This document shows positions 55,460 to 63,767 of a DNA stretch of 64,000 nucleotides, one piece after another; position 1 is the stretch's first letter; each line of letters begins with the position of its first letter. The stretch is from the NCBI GenBank assembly GCA_031316115.1, contig JALDRC010000004.1:186001-250000 (forward strand), written 5' to 3'. Source of the stretch: Nitrososphaeraceae archaeon. Lineage in GTDB: Archaea > Thermoproteota > Nitrososphaeria > Nitrososphaerales > Nitrososphaeraceae. Below the pieces are notes generated by a model, which saw only the letters and a program-made list of their open reading frames with translations, was not told the origin of the DNA and did no database searches. A program made the position numbers and the translations under genes.

Positions 55460-56464
55460 TTGACTGAGTCTATACAAGTAAATCGATTAGATTTACTCGA
55501 TAGAAAAATTTTGAATGAAATTCAATGGTTTTTTCCTCTTATAGATAGACCTTTCCTTGATATTGCTAAACGCTACAATATCTCGGAAATAGATGTTATG
55601 AAAAGAATATCGTACATGAAAGGAAATGGAATAATAAGGCAAATAAATGCAATTTTTGATACAAGAAAATTAGGTTATAAAAGTGCGTTGATTGCTTTTG
55701 CAGTAAAACCAGAGAAATTGACTTCAGTGGCAAATGAAATTAACAAACATCCAGGTGTTAGTCATAATTATGAGAGAAATCATGAATTTAACATGTGGTT
55801 CACTTTAGCTATCCCTCCTGGCTCAGATATGAAAATTATTTTGGATAAAATGTCATCTTTGGATGGAGTAATTAAATATCGATTACTTCCAACCCTTAAA
55901 ATGTATAAAATAGGAGTGAAGTTGGATATGGTTAACGAAGACTCTGTAAATCCCAAACCAACTGATAAAATTAAGGAATTGAATCCAGAAAAGATACATT
56001 TAAGTGATTCTGATAAAGATTTTATCAGAGAACTACAGAAGGATTTAGAAATAATACCAGAGCCATTTAGGAAAAGCGCATGCAAGTTAAATATTACTAC
56101 TAACGACCTTTTTGAAAAAGCAAAAAAATTCGAAAAAGTAGGGATAATGAGGAGGTATGCAGCTATATTAAGACACAGAGATGCAGGTTTTACTGCAAAT
56201 GGAATGATAGTTTGGAAGGTCCCTAATGACATTATTGATGACATCGGATACAAATTGGCTTCCTTTTCTCAGGTGAGTCATTGTTATAGAAGACCAACCT
56301 ACCCAGATTGGGAATTTAATCTCTTTAGTATGATTCATGCACGTAGTATTGAATCTGCAGAAAAAATTGCAAAAGAAATCTCCGATATTATAAAAATAAA
56401 CACCTATAAAATTCTCTTTAGCTCACGAGAGTTTAAAAAAGAAAGAGTAAAATACTTTGAGTAA
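55460..56464 (+). CDS. ahbAB: Siroheme decarboxylase, fused AhbA-AhbB type
   Basis: 334 residues made of two Lrp-like halves. Each has a helix-turn-helix (DRKILNEIQWFFPLIDRPFL; DSDKDFIRELQKDLEIIPEP) and a RAM-type domain. The first half carries GVSHNYERNHEFNMWFTLA, the second QVSHCYRRPTYPDWEFNLFS. These are the hallmarks of AhbA and AhbB (NirD/L/G/H) enzymes, which remove carboxyls from siroheme to make didecarboxysiroheme on the alternative heme route. They are usually two proteins; here they are one. The start is TTG 55460. Confidence 0.85.
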   Translation: MTESIQVNRLDLLDRKILNEIQWFFPLIDRPFLDIAKRYNISEIDVMKRISYMKGNGIIRQINAIFDTRKLGYKSALIAFAVKPEKLTSVANEINKHPGVSHNYERNHEFNMWFTLAIPPGSDMKIILDKMSSLDGVIKYRLLPTLKMYKIGVKLDMVNEDSVNPKPTDKIKELNPEKIHLSDSDKDFIRELQKDLEIIPEPFRKSACKLNITTNDLFEKAKKFEKVGIMRRYAAILRHRDAGFTANGMIVWKVPNDIIDDIGYKLASFSQVSHCYRRPTYPDWEFNLFSMIHARSIESAEKIAKEISDIIKINTYKILFSSREFKKERVKYFE

Positions 56465-56528
56465 GATAAAAACAGCCTACACTACAAAAGAAAGTAAAAT
56501 TATATAACATAGTATCAAAAGAATTAAC

Positions 56529-56966
56529 GTGTTGTCCTCTGAAATAACTCCTCCAAGTAGCACCTCTCTTAAAACACTAGATATATCAGATATTGCGATT
56601 ATGAATGAGCTTTCATACAGTCTACGAGACAAAATTTTAGAATCATTTAATATTGATCCATTTACCACTCCTGATCCTTTCGATCATGGTGATGATTTAA
56701 TTTATAATGTATTAATTGACAAAGAAAATCCAAATAGAATTATAGCTATAATCGCAACTTTTAAAAATTTAGGTGAACAAACATTTGATCTGAGAGATCT
56801 CAAATTACATAGATTACAAGAAATAAAAATAACGCAAGAGAAAGCGAAGGAGTTAAAATATCAATTGATGCCTAAAAATACTAATAATTTTTATTCAATA
56901 AGACAAGATGGCAGGATATTTGGATATATCATGTTTGCATTTCAGATATGTGGACAAAATGATTAA
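56529..56966 (+). CDS. Conserved protein of unknown function
   Basis: 145 residues from GTG 56529. Soluble; MNELSYSLRDKILESFNIDP, then TPDPFDHGDDLIYNVLIDKE, IAIIATFKNLGEQTFDLRDL, and a C-terminal FYSIRQDGRIFGYIMFAFQI. No motif known to me. It is 64 bases after the ahbAB stop on the same strand, so it may be co-transcribed. A role in heme work cannot be claimed. It is convergent with the PPOX gene. Confidence 0.65.
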   Translation: MLSSEITPPSSTSLKTLDISDIAIMNELSYSLRDKILESFNIDPFTTPDPFDHGDDLIYNVLIDKENPNRIIAIIATFKNLGEQTFDLRDLKLHRLQEIKITQEKAKELKYQLMPKNTNNFYSIRQDGRIFGYIMFAFQICGQND

Positions 56967-56986
56967 ACTTAAAATTCAGAATTAGA

Positions 56987-57652
56987 TCATAAAAATGGTT
57001 GTCTTTCTAGTTCTAATGTATTATCTGGGAGTATTTTGATACCCATTATATTCAAAATATGGCTTCCTTGATGACCTTCTCTAGCTAGAATATTTTGAGC
57101 GATTTTTAATCTATAGGATGGAACCCAATGTTGTCCTATTTTGTATTTTCCATGTAAGTCCAATGGAATAATTTTTATAACTGTTACTGTTCGTACTGAT
57201 TGCATTCTTGGATCCAGTCTTTTGTATTTGCCTTCTTTTTGATATTTTTCCATCAGAGCATTAAGAGCAAAGGCTTTTTCGTCATTATTTTCAACTATGA
57301 AAGATTTCCCCTTTATAACTACACTGATATACAGTGTATCTGCTTGAGAGGCGTCTGTTGGATGAAAGTAATATGATGGTAGAAAAGCTATATGTTTATC
57401 TACTTCAAACCCTGTTTTTGAATTTCTTTTTATATTGTCTATCTTTTCACCTAAGGGATAAGAGTGCATATAAATAGCATCTTGATTTATAATAGAATTA
57501 TCGATTTGAGCTTGGACATAGACGAAATTCATTGGTATTACTTGTGGATAACCAAATTGATCTATTGTTGCAATTCTGCCTACTGACTGGCTATTAAGAA
57601 AGTTTATTATATTTTCTTTAGATTTTATTTCCAGTTTCTTTACAAGTTTCAA
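56987..57652 (-). CDS. FMN-binding split-barrel protein (pyridoxamine 5'-phosphate oxidase family)
   Basis: 221 residues. The split barrel begins ENIINFLNSQSVGRIATIDQ (strand 1), FGYPQVIPMNFVYVQ (strand 2), then YMHSYPLGEKIDNIKRNSKT, GFEVDKHIAFLPSYYFHPTD and TLYISVVIKGKSFIVENNDE. It resembles flavin-binding PNPOx-like and Nim-like proteins that reduce or hold flavins. The substrate is unknown. The C-terminal 40 residues (HILNMGIKIL-like) are an extension. 47 bases separate it from the XPF-like gene upstream on the same strand. Confidence 0.78.
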   Translation of the reverse strand: MKLVKKLEIKSKENIINFLNSQSVGRIATIDQFGYPQVIPMNFVYVQAQIDNSIINQDAIYMHSYPLGEKIDNIKRNSKTGFEVDKHIAFLPSYYFHPTDASQADTLYISVVIKGKSFIVENNDEKAFALNALMEKYQKEGKYKRLDPRMQSVRTVTVIKIIPLDLHGKYKIGQHWVPSYRLKIAQNILAREGHQGSHILNIMGIKILPDNTLELERQPFL

Positions 57653-57698
57653 ATTGACTTCAGTTTTTTTATTGATGATGTAAATATTTGATACAATG

Positions 57699-58427
57699 TT
57701 ATTGCCATAATGTTTTTTGAGTTGTTAAATATTTTTCTTGTGATTCGAAATTTAGTATTTTTTTAATTCTCTCTGCTCTTGCTATTCCAAATCCTGGAAT
57801 CATAGATAATTCAGCAACAGTAGCATTAAGCGCTCTTAAAGGTGTTTTGAATTTTTTGAGTAACCTTATAGCTAGTTTGTCTCCTACTCCAGGTAATGAA
57901 GATAAAATGGATAATTGTTGTAAATGTATTTTATTTCCTTTCTTGATTTTTTTTATTAATGGACCATCTATAGATGTACCAGTTCGAATGACCTTGTTTC
58001 TTAATGAAATTATAAATTTTGTAGTATATTCAGCTGAAGGTGTATGGATAATTGGTATCCTAAAAATTATTGCAATTGTTGCCAGTGCCTCATAGATTTT
58101 AGTAATAGTATCATATGACACCTTTCTTATCTGACTAGAATTACTATCAGTTTCAATATCTACCACTAATTGATTTATATTTCCTTCAATAATTAAAAGG
58201 GGCTTAGAATAAAAATGCATCAATTCTGAACATTGAACAAAAAGTCTTCCATCGTAAATAGAATTAATCAGATCATTAATAGTCTTTCTTTCTATCGCTA
58301 TTTCTGGAGATATAATATAATCGCCTACTGTGAGATTTGCAAAATCCACATGTAAGTTGTTTGTTATTAAAAAATCAGGAATTCGAGAATTTTTTTCTCT
58401 TTTATCAACAACTATCCGAAAAGACAC
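57699..58427 (-). CDS. xpf: XPF/ERCC4-type structure-specific nuclease
   Basis: 242 residues. Residues 1-140 are the ERCC4 nuclease domain with the core IVVDKREKNSRIPDFL, VGDYIISPEIAIERKTINDL (the ERKxxxD metal site), and LLIIEGN. Residues 170-242 hold two helix-hairpin-helix motifs (SILSSLPGVGDKLAIRLLKK and ELSMIPGFGIARAERIKKIL). This is the short archaeal XPF without helicase, which cuts 3' flaps and branched DNA as a dimer, often with PCNA. The last residues do not show a clear PIP box. Confidence 0.88.
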   Translation of the reverse strand: MSFRIVVDKREKNSRIPDFLITNNLHVDFANLTVGDYIISPEIAIERKTINDLINSIYDGRLFVQCSELMHFYSKPLLIIEGNINQLVVDIETDSNSSQIRKVSYDTITKIYEALATIAIIFRIPIIHTPSAEYTTKFIISLRNKVIRTGTSIDGPLIKKIKKGNKIHLQQLSILSSLPGVGDKLAIRLLKKFKTPLRALNATVAELSMIPGFGIARAERIKKILNFESQEKYLTTQKTLWQ

Positions 58428-58492
58428 AATTATATTTCAATAAATTTGCTATTTTACTTTAACTGTTCAAATTACGGGACAAGAAATCGTTA

Positions 58493-58861
58493 CTATTGTT
58501 GGCTAGGTGGAGCTCCTTTAATCATTTGATTAATCTTATTTTCAACTTCTTTTAGATTTTCCTTTACTCTTGATTCTTGCTTGCTTAATACCATTACTCT
58601 CGTATTTGCTAATTCTTTTTTTTCAGCTAATTCTTTTTCGACATCAGCTTTTTCTGTTTTTATCAATAAAGGTCCAGCATTCTTATAAATAGAATCAGAA
58701 GTTTTTGTTTTGTTCAATTCCTCCAAAGCTCTATCAGTTTCAACAATTTCCAATTCAATTTGTTGCTTTTGTACCATAATTGCTTGTAAATTTTGTTGAA
58801 GTTGTTGCAATCTGGATATTTGTTCTTTAAGCCAAGGAGGTAATTCATTTTCTTGACTCAA
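58493..58861 (-). CDS. pfdB: Prefoldin subunit beta
   Basis: 122 residues. Two long coiled-coil helices (LKEQISRLQQLQQNLQAIMV; AEKKELANTRVMVLSKQESR) joined by the beta-hairpin region (SIYKNAGPLLIKTEKADVEK), the standard beta-prefoldin plan. It forms an alpha2beta4 hexamer that carries unfolded protein to the thermosome. It lies downstream of pcc1 in the exosome/ribosome gene string. Confidence 0.93.
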   Translation of the reverse strand: MSQENELPPWLKEQISRLQQLQQNLQAIMVQKQQIELEIVETDRALEELNKTKTSDSIYKNAGPLLIKTEKADVEKELAEKKELANTRVMVLSKQESRVKENLKEVENKINQMIKGAPPSQQ

Positions 58862-58999
58862 CTTGTTTTAAATTATAAATGGATTTAATATAAATATATT
58901 GTTAGAAGTTACACCTGATAATTAATAGATTCGCTTTGCAACAAGATTAATGAGTTTTTATTATTCCTTTAACAAGAAACATTTCGTCTACCGATTACT

Positions 59000-59275
59000 T
59001 TAGATCTCAAATGAGTCAATTAAACAACAAGACGTTGTTTGAACTAACCTGAGATATGAATTAAGTATAGATCGGAAATTTGATAAGTCAGAACCATTTG
59101 TATTTACTGAAAAATATAGATTTTTCGAGTGGTAGAAAGAAAATATTTCTACTGGTGGCATTTCGAGAATATCTATGTCTGGTTTTAGGGATACAAATAT
59201 TGACTTTACAAAAATATTTGTTTTTTCATCAGAGAGTTGGAAAGAAATATTGATATTAGCTCTAAAGTTTTTCAA
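59000..59275 (-). CDS. pcc1: KEOPS complex subunit Pcc1
   Basis: 91 residues. A small alpha/beta protein: FRANINISFQLSDEKTNIFV, SIFVSLKPDIDI, NLYFSVNTNGSDLSNFRSIL, NSYLRLVQTTSCCL. The two-strand/helix layout and the end FRSILNSYLRLV match Pcc1, the dimeric KEOPS part that helps form t6A37 on tRNA. It overlaps rpl37ae by 14 bases, a usual archaeal neighbourhood (exosome, L37ae, Pcc1, prefoldin beta). Confidence 0.85.
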   Translation of the reverse strand: MKNFRANINISFQLSDEKTNIFVKSIFVSLKPDIDILEMPPVEIFSFYHSKNLYFSVNTNGSDLSNFRSILNSYLRLVQTTSCCLIDSFEI

Positions 59276-59495
59276 TATTTATATCGTATGCACCCGCAGC
59301 AACTTTAAAATTACATTTTGGACAAAACCAAATTCCACACGCTATCCGTGAAAATCTTAAAGAGCTACAGGCAGGACAACGTCTTTTTTGTTTTAGTGTT
59401 CTATAAACACTTCCGTATCTTTTTCTTACAGTAGCTCCAAATTTGGTTCCAAGACCTTTTAATCCCTTTTGACTTTTTTTACTTCTAGTTACCAT
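59262..59495 (-). CDS. rpl37ae: 50S ribosomal protein L37Ae
   Basis: 77 residues. A zinc-ribbon ribosomal protein: VTRSKKSQKGLKGLGTKFG, RKRYGSVYRTLKQKRRCPAC and ACGIWFCPKCNFKVAAGAYD, with four Cys in CPAC...CPKC. Length is normal. It starts directly before the Rrp42 stop and overlaps pcc1 at its end. Confidence 0.95.
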   Translation of the reverse strand: MVTRSKKSQKGLKGLGTKFGATVRKRYGSVYRTLKQKRRCPACSSLRFSRIACGIWFCPKCNFKVAAGAYDINIEKL

Positions 59496-60317
59496 TTATG
59501 ATTTCATGAGCTCCTTTATTTTTTCTCGTATTTGCTCTCCTTTATTTCTTGCTATATCGGCAACATATTTTATTTGATCCAATGTGAATGAGCCAGTCGA
59601 ACCTTTTTGAATGGCAGTATATTCCCCATTGGAATTGGTAGTTATTGTTATTCTTGCTTCCATACATGATTCTTCTTCCGAGGTTGGATCTAGAAGGATA
59701 GTATCTCCTATCTTTATTGCAGTTATTGATACTGGTAATGTAGTAATGGGTGGATCCTTTTTGTTACCTGTATTTATAACCACATCATCTTGGATTTCAA
59801 AAATTGGTAATTTACAGCTAGTTAAAGCAGAAATTACAGCATAAGAAGTAGCATCAAAGAGATTCCCATCTGCATTAATTATGCTACAGTCTACAAATAT
59901 AGTATAAACAATTTTCCCATGAATTAATACTAATTTTTCCAAATCTACCATTTCAGACTCTCTTATCCCCCTATCTACCACTCTTGCAAGCTCAATAGTG
60001 TCTTCATCTGGAGGTCCAGGTTCAATGAAAGGAGACGCAGTAGGTAAAACTTCAGCAGTAACAATTAGAGCCCCTTTATGCTCTAATCCCTCAAATGGTT
60101 CCCCTGTCTCAACTTTTATACCAGCAATAACTTCAGAATTTCCTAACTTTACTTGAGCTGAGCCATCTGCCTTCTTGATTACATCAAAATCTATTTCTAA
60201 TTTCCTAAGTTCATCTAGATTTCTTCCATCAAGTCTTTTTCCAGTAGTCAACAGATCCAGCATTTGACGCTTACGTAGGTATTCAAGTATTATAGGAGAT
60301 TTCCTAGATAAGCTCAT
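59496..60317 (-). CDS. rrp42: Exosome subunit Rrp42 (RNase PH fold, inactive partner)
   Basis: 273 residues. RNase PH fold: GKRLDGRNLDELRKLEIDFD, then LGNSEVIAGIKVETGEPFEG, PGPPDEDTIELARVVDRGIR and SDCSIINADGNLFDATSYAV-like (VDCSIINADGNLFDATSYAV) segments. Rrp42 lacks the active-site residues of Rrp41 and builds the alternating hexameric ring with it. The two genes overlap by 4 bases. Confidence 0.94.
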   Translation of the reverse strand: MSLSRKSPIILEYLRKRQMLDLLTTGKRLDGRNLDELRKLEIDFDVIKKADGSAQVKLGNSEVIAGIKVETGEPFEGLEHKGALIVTAEVLPTASPFIEPGPPDEDTIELARVVDRGIRESEMVDLEKLVLIHGKIVYTIFVDCSIINADGNLFDATSYAVISALTSCKLPIFEIQDDVVINTGNKKDPPITTLPVSITAIKIGDTILLDPTSEEESCMEARITITTNSNGEYTAIQKGSTGSFTLDQIKYVADIARNKGEQIREKIKELMKS

Positions 60318-61069
60318 TCTTTAATCTCCTCAGTATTTTCATCATCAAGAGATAAATCATTACCAAAATATTTTTCCATCAAAGCTTTTCGCTGTATTTC
60401 GTATACCATTTTACATCCTTGCAATGCTTTTTCCAAACATTCAGTAAATTGTGATTTATTTAATATTCCATCTAGTTGTAATAATGTTATTTGTTCTAGA
60501 TTAGGCAGGTAAGCAACAGGCATATCAGCTGAACCTTCTTTATCTTCTACATCATTTATATCCAATGCTATTTTGTTATTTATTTTACCAGCTGCACAAG
60601 CAGCTACCAAATCACGCATGTTTATTCCTGCATCAGCTAAAGCTACCGACGCAGCAGTTATTCCAGCACATCTCGAACCTCCATCTGCTTGTAGCACTTC
60701 AACAAAGATATCAATAGCAGCACGAGGATAGTCTTCCAACACTACAGCAGGTTCTAAAGCTTCTCTAATTACCTTAGAGATTTCAATTTCTCTTCGGGAG
60801 GGAGCTGGATTTTTACGCGTATCAGTTGAAAATGGGGACATATGATATCTACATCTTAATACACATTTATCTGGTTGAGCCATATGTTTTGGGTGAACTT
60901 CTCTTGGTCCGTATACTGCTACTATTATTTTATTTTTACCAAATTCTATGAATGCAGATCCATTCGCCTTTTTTAATACTCCTATAGTAAGTTTAATTTC
61001 ACGCAACTCATCTATTGAGCGACCATCTGTACGTTTTCCAGACTCATCTATTAGAATAGTTTCATTCAT
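60314..61069 (-). CDS. rrp41: Exosome subunit Rrp41 (catalytic)
   Basis: 251 residues. SGKRTDGRSIDELREIKLTI, then VAVYGPREVHPKHMAQPDKC, CRYHMSPFSTDTRKNPAPSR (RNA- and phosphate-binding Arg), and LQADGGSRCAGITAASVALA with the catalytic Asp region, VLEDYPRAAIDIFVEVLQAD. It degrades RNA with phosphate from the 3' end and adds tails in reverse. The C-terminal 20 residues are acidic. Confidence 0.95.
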   Translation of the reverse strand: MNETILIDESGKRTDGRSIDELREIKLTIGVLKKANGSAFIEFGKNKIIVAVYGPREVHPKHMAQPDKCVLRCRYHMSPFSTDTRKNPAPSRREIEISKVIREALEPAVVLEDYPRAAIDIFVEVLQADGGSRCAGITAASVALADAGINMRDLVAACAAGKINNKIALDINDVEDKEGSADMPVAYLPNLEQITLLQLDGILNKSQFTECLEKALQGCKMVYEIQRKALMEKYFGNDLSLDDENTEEIKE

Positions 61070-61090
61070 TTCTCACAACCTTCCCACTAA

Positions 61091-61909
61091 TTAAGAAGAT
61101 TCTCCTTTAGAAATTGTAATTTCACTAGTATTGTTATTGGTTTCAATATCATTTGTTTCTGAATTATTTTCATTATTATTAATGTATCCTTCTTTACCTA
61201 CAGTAGTATTATCTCCTTCTTTTTGTGGTGATTCGTCTTGTACATTCAATAAATCCTTAACTTTTTGAGTAAGATTTGATGTATGGGCTTCGTCTTCGAC
61301 CATTTTAATAGCCTGAAATGCCAGATTCATTCCTTCATGATTTTGTCCACTTACAACTAGAATTCCATTTTGTCCTATCAATATTTTTGTCTGAGTAGCT
61401 TGTTCAATTGTTTGTATCATTGACCCTCTTTTACCTATGAGACGGGGAACACGTGTAGATGATATTTTTAAAAATTCACCATGTAATATTTTCCCCAAGT
61501 CTCTTTCTTGAATAGATAACATAGGATCACGTGTTCTATCAAAAGCAATTATCCTAGCAGTAAGTAAATCGCCTGGAGCAAATCTTTTTTTCATATCGTC
61601 TCTTGCTGGGGAAAAATCTCTTCCAAATACGTCTTGAGCTGGTAAATGAGCTGAAAAACATGAATTTATATCCACTTCCCAAGATAAAGAAGAATTATCT
61701 ATTATTTTTCCAATTACGATGTCATTAATCCTTGGAATATATATACCAGATAGTGGAATTACCCTTATTCCGTCTTTACTTGATTCTGCAATTCCTATTC
61801 GTGTAGATATTATTGAATTCTCTTTTTTAATTACATTCATGAGAGGTTTATAATTGCCTTCTACGATAACATCTCCAGGAATAACATATTTTTTCTTTAT
61901 TTCTAACAT
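61091..61909 (-). CDS. rrp4: Exosome subunit Rrp4 (RNA-binding cap)
   Basis: 272 residues, long for Rrp4 (usual about 230). Domains: an N-terminal beta-hairpin domain (KKYVIPGDVIVEGNYKPLMN), S1 domain (IVGKIIDNSSLSWEVDINSC) and KH-type domain (VPRLIGKRGSMIQTIEQATQ). The last 60 residues are Asn/Glu/Thr-rich and probably disordered. It forms a trimer on the Rrp41-Rrp42 ring and recruits substrates. Its stop lies 21 bases before the rrp41 start. Confidence 0.94.
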   Translation of the reverse strand: MLEIKKKYVIPGDVIVEGNYKPLMNVIKKENSIISTRIGIAESSKDGIRVIPLSGIYIPRINDIVIGKIIDNSSLSWEVDINSCFSAHLPAQDVFGRDFSPARDDMKKRFAPGDLLTARIIAFDRTRDPMLSIQERDLGKILHGEFLKISSTRVPRLIGKRGSMIQTIEQATQTKILIGQNGILVVSGQNHEGMNLAFQAIKMVEDEAHTSNLTQKVKDLLNVQDESPQKEGDNTTVGKEGYINNNENNSETNDIETNNNTSEITISKGESS

Positions 61910-62038
61910 AAATCAGAACAACATCTCCTTTTTGACAAAAATTACAAAGATAAGTATTTTATTCAGATTTTGGTATAAAAATCTTTGATCTATTCTCACT
62001 TTCAATGTTCTGTTAATAAAAGATATTTATTATTGTTA

Positions 62039-62728
62039 TTATTGCTCTTGGACTTGTGCAGAACCTTTAGTTGCAGAATTAATTCTTTCGATGAACGTCC
62101 CTTTGATTCCTGCGTTTATTTCAATTATGGCTCTCAAAGAACCGTCGTGCAACCATTTTTCATCTTTTAAATCCCCTATGTTCTTCAAAACACTATAAGA
62201 TTGTGCAGAAAACTGTGGCGGGATAGTTACAACTAATTGTAGTGTTTCAGATTTCAATGGTAAAATTTTTCTTATGGAATCTATAACTTTTTTAGCTTGG
62301 TCTTCAGGTTTCTTGAAAGGATCGATTATTAATCTTACTTGGTCCATCGCATTTTCGATTCTTACTGGTGGATGAGGAATGTGTGTTTTCGGATCAATAA
62401 AATTTTTATTTATATATTGAATAATCTGTTTTTTCTTTTCTCCCACCATCCTTCTACGTTGTTCAGTTGTTAGATTAATTTCTCCTTGTTCTAGTATTTG
62501 TTTAGCTATTTCAGTTGAATCGATAGTTTTGAATTTTCTAACAAGTTTTTCCTCAGCTATTCTTGTACCCTTATTAGCATCAGAATATATTTCATCAGAT
62601 ACCAATATATTTGATAGATCAATTTTCTTGCCTAGTTTATAATCTAATGCAGGATCAGGCTTTACTAAAATCTCAAATTTATCGTTATCAGCAACTAAAC
62701 GAACTATTGTTAATTTATTATCAGTCAT
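62039..62728 (-). CDS. sdo1: Ribosome maturation protein SBDS
   Basis: 229 residues, standard. N-terminal FYSH domain: TIVRLVADNDKFEILVKPDP, then LSNILVSDEIYSDANKGTRI, EKLVRKFKTIDSTEIAKQIL; middle: LTTEQRRRMVGEKKKQIIQY; C-terminal ferredoxin-like domain with VTIPPQFSAQSYSVLKNIGD and a basic end. SBDS helps release aIF6 from the 50S subunit. It starts the exosome string upstream of rrp4. Confidence 0.95.
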   Translation of the reverse strand: MTDNKLTIVRLVADNDKFEILVKPDPALDYKLGKKIDLSNILVSDEIYSDANKGTRIAEEKLVRKFKTIDSTEIAKQILEQGEINLTTEQRRRMVGEKKKQIIQYINKNFIDPKTHIPHPPVRIENAMDQVRLIIDPFKKPEDQAKKVIDSIRKILPLKSETLQLVVTIPPQFSAQSYSVLKNIGDLKDEKWLHDGSLRAIIEINAGIKGTFIERINSATKGSAQVQEQ

Positions 62729-62815
62729 AAATTAAAAAAATACTAATGTAGTATATATGCATGTATTGTAGGTGTTAAATTACGAATATATTAATTTACA
62801 AAAATAATATTTGGT

Positions 62816-63268
62816 TTAGCGATATGATTTTTGTTTCTTTCGTCTTGCGCTAGGACCACCAAATTTTTTGGATTCTGTCTGCCTTGGATCTCCTGCTAGA
62901 AGATGTCTATCGAATTCATTTATTCTTTTATGGATATCTTGCCTAATACTTTTTGATAATGGATGATCTTTTGGATCTCGAGCACCTTTTGCTTCCCCAG
63001 TTAAGGCTCTAGATATTGCAACTGCAACAGCAAAAGCTTGTCCCATAAACCCACCACCTTCAACTTTTACGCTTATATCTATTTTATTGCGTAAATCACC
63101 TACTATGTTAATTGGTGTTAAAATCAATTCTCTAGATATTTCTGGTTGTATAACCTCTGCTGGAATATTATTAACTCTAATTTTTCCATTTCCCTTAGAT
63201 ATAGTTGCTACTGCTCTTGATGTTTTTCTTTGCCCTGGATACAGATCAACTATTGTTGTTTTTACCAT
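62816..63268 (-). CDS. rps9: 30S ribosomal protein S9
   Basis: 150 residues: VDLYPGQRKTSRAVATISKG (GxRKxAxAxxxxxxG core), VKVEGGGFMGQAFAVAVAIS, and the basic tail DPRQTESKKFGGPSARRKKQ with KSYR at the end. The C-terminal tail reaches the P site of the ribosome. It is 7 bases after rpl13, in the L18e-L13-S9 string. Confidence 0.95.
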   Translation of the reverse strand: MVKTTIVDLYPGQRKTSRAVATISKGNGKIRVNNIPAEVIQPEISRELILTPINIVGDLRNKIDISVKVEGGGFMGQAFAVAVAISRALTGEAKGARDPKDHPLSKSIRQDIHKRINEFDRHLLAGDPRQTESKKFGGPSARRKKQKSYR

Positions 63269-63275
63269 TTTCTAT

Positions 63276-63767
63276 TTACTCTCCTTTCCATCCTATTTCC
63301 TTGGCAACCTCGCCAATAGTTATATAATAGGATTCAGATTTGGTTATCTTCGTATCGTCGAATATTTTTATTTCTTTTGACCCTAATTCCTTTGGTATTC
63401 CTATATATACTCTTAATCTCTTGAAGGCGGAAATTCCACTTGGTTTTCTTCTTGGAGTCATAGCTCGTACCATTTTTGTTAAAATTCTATCAGGTCTTCT
63501 TGGATGATATGGGCCATGAATAGGATTTGTAACAGAACCTACTTCAAGACGTTTTTTATATTCATCAATTATTGTATAACGATTTCCAGATAACATAGCT
63601 TTTTCTGAATTGATGATTGATACTCTATTCCCCTGAAGTAGAAGTTTTGCAACGTGAGAGCAAACTCTGCCGGCAATACAATTCGATACATCAACAGTTA
63701 TTTGTTTTGTAATATTATTATCAATTTTGGAGGTAGCATTATTGATATTTTTCTTACTTTTACCCAA
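63276..63767 (-). CDS. rpl13: 50S ribosomal protein L13
   Basis: 163 residues: VDVSNCIAGRVCSHVAKLLL, RVSIINSEKAMLSGNRYTII, and RPDRILTKMVRAMTPRRKPS, then GISAFKRLRVYIGIPKELGS. It binds 23S rRNA. The N-terminal 25 residues are a Lys/Asn-rich extension. Its start overlaps the end of rpl18e by 8 bases. Confidence 0.95.
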   Translation of the reverse strand: MGKSKKNINNATSKIDNNITKQITVDVSNCIAGRVCSHVAKLLLQGNRVSIINSEKAMLSGNRYTIIDEYKKRLEVGSVTNPIHGPYHPRRPDRILTKMVRAMTPRRKPSGISAFKRLRVYIGIPKELGSKEIKIFDDTKITKSESYYITIGEVAKEIGWKGE

